The notes under the pieces were generated by a model. The model was not told the origin of the DNA. It saw only the letters and a program-made list of their open reading frames with translations, and did no database searches. Position numbers and translations under genes: made by a program. This document shows, in pieces, positions 42,005 to 50,161 of a stretch of DNA of 64,000 nucleotides (position 1 is the stretch's first letter; each line of letters starts with the position of its first letter). The DNA is from Sulfurospirillum sp964466465 (GTDB taxonomy: Bacteria; Campylobacterota; Campylobacteria; Campylobacterales; Sulfurospirillaceae), in assembly GCA_964466465.1 (NCBI GenBank), contig CAYXNJ010000004.1, forward strand, positions 13,560 through 77,559, written 5' to 3'.

Positions 42005-42010
42005 TATAAT
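42005..42010 (+). promoter_or_regulatory. -10 element of moaA
   Basis: TATAAT, preceded directly by TATG, ends 29 nt before the moaA start. AAGAGGG just upstream of the ATG is the ribosome site. Confidence 0.5.
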
Positions 42011-42039
42011 ACCTTTCGCATTAAATCAAGAGGGAAAAC

Positions 42040-43008
42040 ATGTTGGTTGATGGATTTGGAAGAAACGTTACGTATCTTAGGGTTTCCGTAACAGAAAGAT
42101 GTAATTTTAGATGTCAGTATTGTATGCCTGAAAAGCCCTTCTCGTGGGTTCCTAAGGAAAATCTTCTCAGTTTTGAAGAGCTGTTTTTATTTGTCAAAGT
42201 GGCAATTGATGAAGGTATCACAAAAATTAGAATCACAGGTGGAGAGCCTCTTCTTAGAACCGATTTAGATAAATTTATTGCTATGATTAATAATCATAAA
42301 AGCGGACTTGACCTAGCACTTACAACAAATGGTTTTTTACTCAAAGACGCTGCACAAAAACTTAAAAATGCTGGACTTCAAAGAGTCAATATCTCTTTAG
42401 ACAGTCTCAAACCAGATGTGGCTGGTAAAATGGCTCAAAAAGATGTTTTAGCCAAAGTGCAAGCAGGTATTGAAGAAGCACTGCGCGTAGGTCTAAAAGT
42501 CAAGATCAATATGGTGCCTATTAAAGGCATTAATGATAGTGAAGTTTTAGATGTACTAGAGTATGCCAAAGAGCGTGGTATGTCGATTCGCTTTATTGAA
42601 TATATGGAAAACACCCATGCAAAAGAGCAACTCAAAGGCTTAAGTGGGCAAGAAGTACAAGAGAAAATTGCTACAAAATATCACTTTAAAGAGATAGGTC
42701 GTGTAGGACCAAGTCCAGCACATCTTTTCGAGTTTGATGATGGCTATATCTTTGGTATTATTGATCCACATAAACATGATTTTTGTGAAGATTGTAATCG
42801 TATTCGTCTCACTGCAGAAGGAATGCTCATTCCTTGTCTTTATTTTGATGAAGCGATGAGCATTAAAGAAGCTGTTCACAACGGCGATGTTGCAAAAGCT
42901 GCTGAGGTTTTAAAAGAAGTTTTACGCAATAAACCTGAAAAAAATAAATGGAGCGATGATGATCAAAATGAGACATCAAACCGCGCTTTTTATGAAACAG
43001 GTGGATGA
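42040..43008 (+). CDS. moaA: GTP 3',8-cyclase (molybdenum cofactor biosynthesis)
   Basis: Radical SAM enzyme for the first step of molybdopterin synthesis, turning GTP into 3',8-cyclo-GTP. The N-terminal cluster motif is CNFRCQYCMP (Cys in positions typical of CxxxCxxC, about 21-28). The C-terminal second cluster has FCEDCNRIRLT and IPCL (about 249-268). The C-terminus lacks the usual GG of MoaA (it ends FYETGG, so GG is in fact present). Its last 19 bp overlap moeA on the other strand. Confidence 0.95.
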   Translation: MLVDGFGRNVTYLRVSVTERCNFRCQYCMPEKPFSWVPKENLLSFEELFLFVKVAIDEGITKIRITGGEPLLRTDLDKFIAMINNHKSGLDLALTTNGFLLKDAAQKLKNAGLQRVNISLDSLKPDVAGKMAQKDVLAKVQAGIEEALRVGLKVKINMVPIKGINDSEVLDVLEYAKERGMSIRFIEYMENTHAKEQLKGLSGQEVQEKIATKYHFKEIGRVGPSPAHLFEFDDGYIFGIIDPHKHDFCEDCNRIRLTAEGMLIPCLYFDEAMSIKEAVHNGDVAKAAEVLKEVLRNKPEKNKWSDDDQNETSNRAFYETGG

Positions 43009-44144
43009 GTAAAGTAGAAGAAGGGAATTTCCTCTCCTTCTTCTATAACTTCTTTATCTTCCATCAGTGTATAGCCATTACACTGACTCAGTATATTGAG
43101 TCTCCCCGCTTCATAATAAGGAGCACATACAAAGTTTCTTCCATCACTGTACCCTGGAATCGCACTCATACAATTATCTCTGCATGTAATGCGTTTCTGA
43201 TTGATGCAGGTAATAAAATCAGGAATGATGCAGTGTAAATGTTGAAGTTGTCTTAACAGTGGAACACCGAGCATCTCAAAGCCTAACATACACCCAAGTG
43301 GAAGTCCAGGGAGGTGTAAAATAGGCTTATTCTCCACTAAAGTCAGTGAAGTTGGTTTTGCAGGGGCAATACGAACATGGTGAAAAAGAGGTTTGAGTGT
43401 TTGTGTTTCTAAGAGATGACGCATAGCATCATGACGACTTAGCGCACCTGTTGTTATGACACAGTCAGATTTTTCTATCAGTCGTTTTAACTCACTTAAA
43501 ATCTTTTCTTCATCTTCATCGCAAATCATAATCTCACCGATTTTTCCCCCTAATTCAACAATACGTGCTGCTAAACTCATTGCATTAGAGTTATGAATCT
43601 CTCCAGAAGCAAGCTGGTTTCCGATACTTAAAATACTCATGAGAGGTTTTTGAACCACTTTAACACTGCGAATCCCCTGTGCGGAAAGAGCGGTGATCTT
43701 TTGCGCACTTATACGCTCATACTTTTTTAGTAACCACTCCTCTTTAGCAATATCTTCACCCTCTTTTTTAATATGTTGTGATTGGGTGATATGCAGAGGA
43801 ATTTTAATACAATCTTCGTGTTCTAAGACAACATCTTCTTCGGCAATGATGGTGTCAGCACCTTCTGGAATGCGTTCTCCTGTTGAAAGCCTGACACCAT
43901 GCCCTAATGGAATAGGTACAGGATAGGGCGGGGACAGTAGTGTGTAAGAGGTTGTCTGTGTATCAAAAGCAATACCATAACCTTCTTTGAGGCTCATAGG
44001 ATATTTAGGGAGTGCAAATCTTGCAAAAATATCGCTACCTGAGATGCGATTGATTGCTTTTAAAAGAGGCAAAGTCTGTTTAGTAGATAATGGTTTGATA
44101 TGTGTTTGTATAATTTTCAGTGCTTCTTGGTACGAAATAAGCAT
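42990..44144 (-). CDS. moeA: Molybdopterin molybdenumtransferase
   Basis: Inserts molybdenum into adenylated molybdopterin, the last general step of cofactor synthesis; 384 residues. PLGHGVRLSTGERIPEGADTII (about 75) and MSILSIGNQLASGEI (about 178) match MoeA domains. TTGALSRHD stands where many MoeA proteins have TSGGVSVGD, and LHLPGLPLGCMLGF replaces the usual GLPGNPVS, so the active-site loops are unusual and this may be a divergent paralogue. It runs convergent to moaA with overlapping ends. Confidence 0.8.
   Translation of the reverse strand: MLISYQEALKIIQTHIKPLSTKQTLPLLKAINRISGSDIFARFALPKYPMSLKEGYGIAFDTQTTSYTLLSPPYPVPIPLGHGVRLSTGERIPEGADTIIAEEDVVLEHEDCIKIPLHITQSQHIKKEGEDIAKEEWLLKKYERISAQKITALSAQGIRSVKVVQKPLMSILSIGNQLASGEIHNSNAMSLAARIVELGGKIGEIMICDEDEEKILSELKRLIEKSDCVITTGALSRHDAMRHLLETQTLKPLFHHVRIAPAKPTSLTLVENKPILHLPGLPLGCMLGFEMLGVPLLRQLQHLHCIIPDFITCINQKRITCRDNCMSAIPGYSDGRNFVCAPYYEAGRLNILSQCNGYTLMEDKEVIEEGEEIPFFYFTHPPVS
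43015..43045. terminator. Hairpin after moaA, inside the moeA 3' end
   Basis: A perfect 10-bp stem TAGAAGAAGG/CCTTCTTCTA lies 6 nt after the moaA stop and within moeA codons. No T tract follows, so it may be a Rho-dependent end or RNA stabiliser. Confidence 0.45.
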
Positions 44145-44171
44145 AGTTTAACCTTCTGATTTATGGGTAAT

Positions 44172-44177
44172 ATTATA
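44172..44177 (-). promoter_or_regulatory. -10 element of moeA
   Basis: Minus-strand TATAAT, 27 nt upstream of the moeA start. Confidence 0.45.
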
Positions 44178-44187
44178 CTAAAATAGG

Positions 44188-44193
44188 TACAAT
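44188..44193 (+). promoter_or_regulatory. -10 element of the membrane protein/rsmE unit
   Basis: TACAAT, 31 nt before the ATG at 44225, divergent to the moeA promoter. AAGGA lies just upstream of the ATG. Confidence 0.45.
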
Positions 44194-44224
44194 CTAAGAT
44201 TATTTTTGTGAAGGATTTTTCATC

Positions 44225-44635
44225 ATGGAAGAGCTAATGCGCTTATCGAGTCAATTGCACTTAGTGTTTATCATTTTGTTAGTTGTGCTCATTGCCCTTA
44301 ATCTTTACCTTCTTCAAAGCGATAAAACATTCCTTAAACTCTCAAAAAGATTGGAACTTATAGCTCCTCAATACTATATTGTACTCTCAGCTATCTTTTT
44401 TACGGGAATTATTGTTATGGCGGTACGTCAATTTGCATTCTCCTTTATCGTGTGGGTCATGATAGCAGTTTGGGTCGCCATTGTCGCTTTTGGAATCAGA
44501 GGACATAAAATGTATAAAAAAATTGAGCGAACAGAAGCATCTCAAAGTGCTTATAAACGGTATGCCATTAAAAAATATACACTTGATTTTATTGCACTGG
44601 TTATGACAAGTTTGCTCTTTTATATGGTGCATTAA
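44225..44635 (+). CDS. Conserved integral membrane protein
   Basis: Function not recognised. It has 136 residues with four predicted helices (about 10-30, 50-68, 71-93 and 116-135) and a short basic cytoplasmic stretch before the last. rsmE starts one base after its stop. As I recall, the homologous C. jejuni region has a small membrane protein (Cj0157c) in the same place. Confidence 0.8.
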   Translation: MEELMRLSSQLHLVFIILLVVLIALNLYLLQSDKTFLKLSKRLELIAPQYYIVLSAIFFTGIIVMAVRQFAFSFIVWVMIAVWVAIVAFGIRGHKMYKKIERTEASQSAYKRYAIKKYTLDFIALVMTSLLFYMVH

Positions 44636-44636
44636 G

Positions 44637-45305
44637 ATGCAATTTGTTTATCATCCAAGCGCGGGATTGCAAACGCTCAAAGTTGACACAAGAGAGTATG
44701 AGCATATTTTTAAGGTACGCCGTATTGTTGCAGGGGAAGTGCTTCACTGGCGAAATCTTGAAGATGCGTTTGTGTATGACTATGAAATTGCACACATTGG
44801 TAAAAAAGAGGCTCAACTAGAACTCGTTGCAAAAAAAGAGTTATCACTGTTGCCTTCCAAAGTTTTACATGTTGGATGGAGCGTGATTGACCCTAAAATC
44901 ATTGAAAAAACACTTCCGATGCTGAATGAGCTCGGTGTTTCTAAGATAAGCTTTGTTTATGCGGAGTTTTCACAAAAAAATCATAAACTTGATATGGAAC
45001 GTATGAAACGTATTTTAATTAACTCATCGCAACAATGTGGTCGTAGTTTGATGATGCAGATTGAAGTACTTCCTAGTATTAAGCACTACATAGAGGCCTA
45101 TCCCAAAAGTGCTATTTTAGATTTTGCTGAAAAGAAGCTCAATGCCAGTGAAGAGATTTCATCACTTCTTGTAGGTCCAGAAGGAGGTTTTAGTACAAAA
45201 GAGCGCAATTTACTTCAAAATCAGCCCATTGTAGGGCTTATGTGTAACACAATTTTGCGAAGTGAAACGGCTGTTGTGGCTGTAGCTTCTAAAATATTGG
45301 CTTGA
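44637..45305 (+). CDS. rsmE: 16S rRNA (uracil1498-N3)-methyltransferase
   Basis: SPOUT methyltransferase of 222 residues modifying U1498 of 16S rRNA. The N-terminal PUA-like part contains REYEHIFKVRRIVAGE. The knot motifs LLVGPEGGFSTKE (about 178) and TILRSETAVVAVASKIL at the C-terminus bind SAM. It begins the syntenic block shared with C. jejuni (Cj0156c). Confidence 0.92.
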   Translation: MQFVYHPSAGLQTLKVDTREYEHIFKVRRIVAGEVLHWRNLEDAFVYDYEIAHIGKKEAQLELVAKKELSLLPSKVLHVGWSVIDPKIIEKTLPMLNELGVSKISFVYAEFSQKNHKLDMERMKRILINSSQQCGRSLMMQIEVLPSIKHYIEAYPKSAILDFAEKKLNASEEISSLLVGPEGGFSTKERNLLQNQPIVGLMCNTILRSETAVVAVASKILA

Positions 45306-45326
45306 CTTGAAATAATGAATCTTTTG

Positions 45327-45335
45327 TGCTATAAT
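45327..45335 (+). promoter_or_regulatory. Extended -10 promoter of rpmE
   Basis: TGCTATAAT, consensus extended -10, 67 nt upstream of the rpmE start; the leader carries a hairpin. Confidence 0.65.
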
Positions 45336-45343
45336 TTGCACCC

Positions 45344-45362
45344 TTTGGCAAGACGTGCCAAA
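45344..45362 (+). promoter_or_regulatory. Leader hairpin of rpmE
   Basis: TTTGGCA-AGACG-TGCCAAA is a perfect 7-bp stem with a 5-nt loop at the predicted 5' end of the rpmE mRNA. Leaders of L31 genes in several phyla contain autoregulatory structures, so this may be a binding mimic for L31 (inference). Confidence 0.45.
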
Positions 45363-45402
45363 TAATAGATTTTATTTTTATGAATAATTAAGGAAAAACA
45401 TT

Positions 45403-45603
45403 ATGAAAAAAGATATTCATCCAGAATATGTACCATGCGTTGTAACTTGTGCATGTGGAAATAGTTTTGAGACTATGTCTAACAAAGCAGAGTTAAGAAT
45501 TGATATTTGCAGTTCATGCCATCCGTTCTTCACGGGCAGTGAGAAGATCGTGGATGCTGCAGGTAGAGTTGAGAAATTTAAGAAAAAATATAGCTTAAAA
45601 TAG
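45403..45603 (+). CDS. rpmE: 50S ribosomal protein L31, zinc-binding form
   Basis: Large-subunit ribosomal protein of 66 residues. The four zinc-ligand cysteines are in CACGN (16 and 18) and ICSSCHPFFTG (36 and 39), so it is the zinc-containing (C+) type. AAGGAAAAAC is the ribosome site. Given the zinc-uptake regulon in the window, a C- paralogue elsewhere might be Zur-controlled, but none is seen here. Confidence 0.96.
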   Translation: MKKDIHPEYVPCVVTCACGNSFETMSNKAELRIDICSSCHPFFTGSEKIVDAAGRVEKFKKKYSLK

Positions 45604-45615
45604 TTCTTAAAACCA

Positions 45616-46428
45616 TTGATCTATTTTATTCCTACTCCTATAGGAAATTTAGATGACATCTCTGTTAGAAGCCTTAAACTTCTAGCAGAGTGTAAAACTC
45701 TTTTCTGCGAAGACACTCGAATCACCAAAAAACTTCTCTCGCTTCTTTCTCAAAGGCATAACGTATCTTTTAATATCGAAAATTTTATTTCAATGCACTC
45801 ACATAATGAGGATGTTGTTTTGTCAAAGATTGATAAAACGGTTTTTAATGAAACAGTTGGATATTTAAGTGATGCTGGAATGCCAGGAATTAGCGATCCT
45901 GGAAGTGCATTAGTACGTTTTTGTCAAGAAAACGGATTGTCTTACGAAATCCTTCCTGGTGCTAATGCCGCACTATTAGCGTATGTAACCAGTGGTATTA
46001 AAACGCACCAATTCTTGTTTTATGGCTTCTTATCGCATAAAGGGATAGACCGCCAAAATGAGCTTTTTGAAGTATTAAATTCTCCCTATGCTGTTATTCT
46101 CTACGAGTCTCCTCATCGAATTGAAAAGCTTTTTGAAGAGTTGTCAAAGTTTGCACCAGAACGTCAAATCTTTGCCATTAAAGAAGCTACAAAATTGTAT
46201 GAAAAACGTTTTTTTGGAACTTCAGTAGCTGTGCATGAGGCATCAAAAACCGCCAATCTTAAAGGTGAGTGGGTCGTGGTGATTAAACCTGAAATGAAGC
46301 AAGGTGGTGAAGCCATTACCAAAGAAGATGTGATTGACCTTGATCTTCCTCCGAAACAAAAAGCAAAACTTCTCTCTAAACTGACAGGTGAGAGTGTTAA
46401 AGAGTGGTATAGCAAACTCCAAAATTAA
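45616..46428 (+). CDS. rsmI: 16S rRNA (cytidine1402-2'-O)-methyltransferase
   Basis: SAM-dependent methyltransferase of the tetrapyrrole-methylase fold, 270 residues, modifying C1402 of 16S rRNA. IYFIPTPIGNLDDISVRSL at the start, CEDTRITKKLL, LSDAGMPGISDPGSALV (about 74-90) and LYESPHRI are signatures. The reading frame has to start at TTG 45616 because the conserved N-terminus begins there; no ribosome site is visible before it. It lies 12 nt after rpmE. Confidence 0.93.
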   Translation: MIYFIPTPIGNLDDISVRSLKLLAECKTLFCEDTRITKKLLSLLSQRHNVSFNIENFISMHSHNEDVVLSKIDKTVFNETVGYLSDAGMPGISDPGSALVRFCQENGLSYEILPGANAALLAYVTSGIKTHQFLFYGFLSHKGIDRQNELFEVLNSPYAVILYESPHRIEKLFEELSKFAPERQIFAIKEATKLYEKRFFGTSVAVHEASKTANLKGEWVVVIKPEMKQGGEAITKEDVIDLDLPPKQKAKLLSKLTGESVKEWYSKLQN

Positions 46429-46506
46429 TGTCCCTATTTTGTTACATATATTGTCCTAAAAATAGCGTTTTACATTAAAGATAGTATTATTTTAAGCCAG
46501 TTTGGA

Positions 46507-46512
46507 TACAAT
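46507..46512 (+). promoter_or_regulatory. -10 element of rlmB
   Basis: TACAAT ends 7 nt before the ATG at 46520, so normal spacing places the transcript start at the ATG itself. Confidence 0.45.
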
Positions 46513-46519
46513 AATTGCC

Positions 46520-47203
46520 ATGATAATCTATGGAAAACAACTCTTTTTACATCTGTTAAATCACTATCCTTCAAGGATTGAGACGGTATTTTTACCTAAA
46601 AAATGTGATCCTAAACTCTTCTCACAGATTGCGCGTGTCACACAAAAAATCTGTACGATTGATGAGCGAAAAGCACAAGCACTCTGCCATGGAGGAAACC
46701 ATCAAGGTTTTATTGCCGAGATTAAAGATCTTGAGCTTACGTCCTTCAATGAGATTAAACACGGTTCTTTTTTAGTGGTGCTAGATGAAGTAACGGATGT
46801 AGGAAATATCGGTGCTATTGTTCGTAGTGCTTATGCTTTTGGAGCAGATGGTTTGATTTTAAGTGGTATGAAAACATGTAATCTCGAAGCCATTTTGCGT
46901 ACGAGTAGTGCAGCTGCTTTTGAATTGCCGATTGCATTATGCCCATCAACACGTGATATGCTCAATGAACTAAGACAAATTGGATTTACGCTATACGGCG
47001 CAGATATGGGTGGCGTGGATGTTAAAGAGGTTACATTCGCACCTAAGCGCGTTTTAATTATGGGAAGTGAAGGCAAGGGATTGTCTCCTAAAGTTAAAGA
47101 GAAATTGGACACGATTGTGTCAATAAAAATGGCAAGAGCGTTTGACTCTTTAAATGTGAGTGCTGCAGCAGCAGTACTTTGTGATAGGATCGCCAATGGA
47201 TAA
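46520..47203 (+). CDS. rlmB: 23S rRNA 2'-O-methyltransferase, RlmB/TrmH family
   Basis: SpoU-family rRNA methyltransferase, 227 residues, probably for G2251 of 23S rRNA. DEVTDVGNIGAIVRSAYAFGADGLIL (motif 1), VLIMGSEGKGLSPKV (motif 2) and SLNVSAAAAVLCDRI (motif 3) are complete. The ATG at 46520 starts the substrate-binding part (MIIYGKQLF); an upstream TTG at 46502 lies before the -10. There is no ribosome site. The last 8 bp overlap the next gene. Confidence 0.9.
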   Translation: MIIYGKQLFLHLLNHYPSRIETVFLPKKCDPKLFSQIARVTQKICTIDERKAQALCHGGNHQGFIAEIKDLELTSFNEIKHGSFLVVLDEVTDVGNIGAIVRSAYAFGADGLILSGMKTCNLEAILRTSSAAAFELPIALCPSTRDMLNELRQIGFTLYGADMGGVDVKEVTFAPKRVLIMGSEGKGLSPKVKEKLDTIVSIKMARAFDSLNVSAAAAVLCDRIANG

Positions 47204-48122
47204 TGATATCAGGGTATTAGAGAAGATTGGTTTGCAAGAGGTTTGTAAAAAAACCCATATTGAGGTAAAACAGCTAGAGTACATGATCAATAATCAGTAT
47301 GATAAGCTCAATAAAATCAATACGCTTGGTTTTGTTAAGATTCTTTCACGTGAGTACAAACTTGATTTGACGGATTGGCTTGAAGGTTTTCATGACTATT
47401 GGGCAGAACATAAGGCCGAAGAAGATTCTAGTAAAGAAAAAATATTTATTCGTGCAAAGAGTGATCGTCCTTACAAAAGAGCTGCGTGGCTTTTTTTACT
47501 TATTCTTTTAATAGCGGGTATCTTTGGGCTAGTTTCTATTTTCAAAGTTGAGATTAATTTTGACATTATGGCTCTTTTGGACAAAGCTAAAGTCGAAACA
47601 AATCAGACCAGTGCCTTTCAAAGTGCACCTGTAGTGCAAGAAGCTGCAACCTCTTTGGGTGTAAAAGTGGAAGAGCGTGTGATAACGGAGACTAATAGTA
47701 GTAATAGCACTGTGCAAGCAGTGGTTGTCAGTATTGATGAGAACTTAACACGCAAAATGGAAGCCAACGATACGAATACCACCAATATACCTCTTCCAAT
47801 GCTGCCAGAATCCAATACAAACTTGGTCAACACCGTTCCAACCAATAATGCGATTCTTATGCCAACGAAACGTATTTGGATTGGATTCATCAATTTGGAA
47901 ACCCTTGCACGAAAAGAGAGTACCAGTGATCAGAATATCACGATTGATCTAAATAAACGTCAAATTATCAAAACAGGTAATGGCTTTTTTAAACTCTCGT
48001 ATGATGGGAGTATTGAGGATTTTACAGAACAAGGTTCAACACGTTTTTTAGTGGAAAATGGAACAATGAAAAAAATATCTGAAGAGAAATTTATAGAGCT
48101 TAATAGAGGCAAGAACTGGTGA
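47196..48122 (+). CDS. RodZ-like membrane protein with N-terminal helical domain
   Basis: 308-residue single-pass membrane protein. The N-terminal cytoplasmic part (about 1-75) looks like a RodZ-type helix-turn-helix domain (IGLQEVCKKTHIEVKQLEYM). A basic patch precedes one helix (about 92-112). The periplasmic part has a low-complexity Asn/Thr/Ser linker (about 155-225) and a small beta-rich end (RIWIGFINLETLAR). I do not assign a function; RodZ-like cell-shape proteins share the layout. The ATG at 47196 has AGGA upstream and overlaps rlmB. It corresponds by position to C. jejuni Cj0152c. Confidence 0.8.
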   Translation: MDNDIRVLEKIGLQEVCKKTHIEVKQLEYMINNQYDKLNKINTLGFVKILSREYKLDLTDWLEGFHDYWAEHKAEEDSSKEKIFIRAKSDRPYKRAAWLFLLILLIAGIFGLVSIFKVEINFDIMALLDKAKVETNQTSAFQSAPVVQEAATSLGVKVEERVITETNSSNSTVQAVVVSIDENLTRKMEANDTNTTNIPLPMLPESNTNLVNTVPTNNAILMPTKRIWIGFINLETLARKESTSDQNITIDLNKRQIIKTGNGFFKLSYDGSIEDFTEQGSTRFLVENGTMKKISEEKFIELNRGKNW

Positions 48123-48934
48123 AAAAGTTACTTCTTATCCTAACCCTATCACTCTCTTTATTTGGTGCACAAACACTTCAAGAAAAAATTAGAAGTTTTG
48201 TGGGCGCTTCAAAATATGAAACACAAAAAAATTTAATTCAAGTGCTTTTTGCACAAAGTACTAGCTTTGCCAAACCTAATGGTGATGTAGATAGTGTGAA
48301 AGTAATTTCTGTACTCAAAAAAAATGGCTTACTTCAGCTTTTGTACGATAAACCTGTGCAGTTACGTTTAGCATTTCGTACACAACAAGATCCATTAATC
48401 TTTTTAAAAATTGTGAATGAGTCTCTTGAAGCCATGGGCTATAACTATTTTTTAACCAATAATGCACTGCGTGATAGTGCAGGATTTGTATGGGAAATTT
48501 ATTTACAAACAGAGCATATTGTTGATCCTGAAGCTTTTGCAAATGCCCTTGAGGCTAGAGGATGCACAATAACAAATATCGTAAAAAATGAAGACCATTA
48601 TTGGTTTTATGACATCGATTCAAGCCATGCTTATTTAGGTGCTAGAAAGGTAGAAAGTGGCGTTACAACACCACTTGGTAAGCCTTTAAAGCCTTATTGG
48701 ATTGATGTGAAGGGTTTAAGAGAAGTAGCAATAACCGTTCATTCAGGGGATCGATGGTTTCCTGATGTTGTATTCTTTGATGAAAATTTACACCTTTTAA
48801 GTGATGTAAAATCTGAAGAATCAACGCGAACACTGAAACTAAAAGTTCCTAGTAATGCTGCTTATCTTAAAATTGGTGATGCTTTTATGCTTGAGAATAT
48901 AAAGCATGGATTATCTTTACATGTAAAAGAGTGA
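48119..48934 (+). CDS. Conserved periplasmic protein
   Basis: Function not recognised. 271 residues starting at GTG, overlapping the previous stop (GTGA). A signal peptide (about 1-17, ending LFGA) is followed by a helical region and a beta-rich C-terminus (from about 195). Co-translation with the RodZ-like gene suggests they work together in the envelope (inference). C. jejuni has a periplasmic protein gene, Cj0151c, in the same place. Confidence 0.8.
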   Translation: MKKLLLILTLSLSLFGAQTLQEKIRSFVGASKYETQKNLIQVLFAQSTSFAKPNGDVDSVKVISVLKKNGLLQLLYDKPVQLRLAFRTQQDPLIFLKIVNESLEAMGYNYFLTNNALRDSAGFVWEIYLQTEHIVDPEAFANALEARGCTITNIVKNEDHYWFYDIDSSHAYLGARKVESGVTTPLGKPLKPYWIDVKGLREVAITVHSGDRWFPDVVFFDENLHLLSDVKSEESTRTLKLKVPSNAAYLKIGDAFMLENIKHGLSLHVKE

Positions 48935-48946
48935 TAGGAGAATAAA

Positions 48947-50158
48947 ATGTTTGATGAGATTAGATTTAATACAATTGATAGATTACCTGGATATGTTTTT
49001 GCCCAAATCAATGACTTAAAATTAGCTGCACGCCACGCGGGTGATGATATTATTGACTTTTCAATGGGAAATCCTGATGGAAGAACACCACAACATATTA
49101 TTGACAAACTCGTAGAGTCTGCACAAAAAGATGGCACACATGGCTATTCAGTTAGTAAAGGTATTTACAAACTTCGTTTAGCAATTTGTAATTGGTATGC
49201 CCGTAAATATGGCGTCACTCTTGATCCAAATACTGAAGCCGTTGCAACACTTGGTAGTAAGGAAGGTTTTGTGCATTTAGCGCAAGCGATTATGAATCCT
49301 GGTGATGTTGCTGTTGTTCCTGATCCTGCTTATCCCATTCATGCCTATGCTTTTATGATTGCAGGGGGCAATGTTCATAAATTTGGACTTGACTATAACG
49401 AAAAATATGAGTTGGATAAAGAGCAGTTTTTTACAAAATTGAAAAAAGTGTTTAAAGAATCAGCTCCAAAACCAAAATTTGTGGTCGTTAACTTTCCACA
49501 TAATCCAACTTGTGTTACAACAGATGTCTCATTTTATGAAGAACTTGTCGCGTATGCAAAAGAAGAGCGTTTTTATATTATTAGCGATATTGCTTATGCT
49601 GATCTCTCTTTCGATGGCTATGAGACACCTTCTATTTTCCAAGTTGAAGGTGCAAAAGATGTAGCCGTTGAGTGTTATACGCTCTCTAAAAGTTACAATA
49701 TGGCAGGATGGCGTGTCGGATTTGTTGTAGGAAATAAAAAACTAGTAGGCGCGCTTCAAAAAATTAAATCATGGTTTGACTATGGTATGTTTACCCCAAT
49801 TCAAGTGGCTTCAACCGTAGCACTTGATGGCCCACAAGAGTGTGTCGATGAAATCCGTGCAACCTATAAAAAACGTCGTGATGTTTTAGTTGAGAGCTTT
49901 AACAATGCGGGATGGCCTATGGAAAAACCACAATCAACGATGTTTGTATGGGCAAAAATTCCAAAAGTGGCTGAACATTTAGGTAGTATGGAATTTGCAA
50001 AACAGCTTTTAAAAGAGGCTAAAATTGCGGTGAGCCCAGGCGTTGGTTTTGGAGAACATGGAGAGGGTTATGTCAGAATTGCTCTCATTGAAAATGAAAA
50101 TAGAATACGTCAAGCAGCACGTAATATTAAGAAGTATTTGAAGAGTTTAGAAGGCTAG
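48947..50158 (+). CDS. Pyridoxal-phosphate aminotransferase, class I/II (AlaC-like)
   Basis: Cytoplasmic aminotransferase of 403 residues. NFPHNPTCVTTD (about 182) and SDIAYADLSFDGY carry cofactor contacts, and the Schiff-base Lys is in TLSKSYNMAGWRVGF (about 246). The C-terminal Arg region is VRIALIEN. The sequence style matches AlaC/LL-diaminopimelate aminotransferase relatives; with hom directly downstream, a role in aspartate-family or alanine metabolism is likely but not fixed. Confidence 0.9.
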   Translation: MFDEIRFNTIDRLPGYVFAQINDLKLAARHAGDDIIDFSMGNPDGRTPQHIIDKLVESAQKDGTHGYSVSKGIYKLRLAICNWYARKYGVTLDPNTEAVATLGSKEGFVHLAQAIMNPGDVAVVPDPAYPIHAYAFMIAGGNVHKFGLDYNEKYELDKEQFFTKLKKVFKESAPKPKFVVVNFPHNPTCVTTDVSFYEELVAYAKEERFYIISDIAYADLSFDGYETPSIFQVEGAKDVAVECYTLSKSYNMAGWRVGFVVGNKKLVGALQKIKSWFDYGMFTPIQVASTVALDGPQECVDEIRATYKKRRDVLVESFNNAGWPMEKPQSTMFVWAKIPKVAEHLGSMEFAKQLLKEAKIAVSPGVGFGEHGEGYVRIALIENENRIRQAARNIKKYLKSLEG

Positions 50159-50161
50159 AGA

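Noticed and set aside
47618..47893. Antisense open frame within the RodZ-like gene
   Set aside because: It lies over the Asn/Thr-rich linker; length is explained by the codon bias of that linker.
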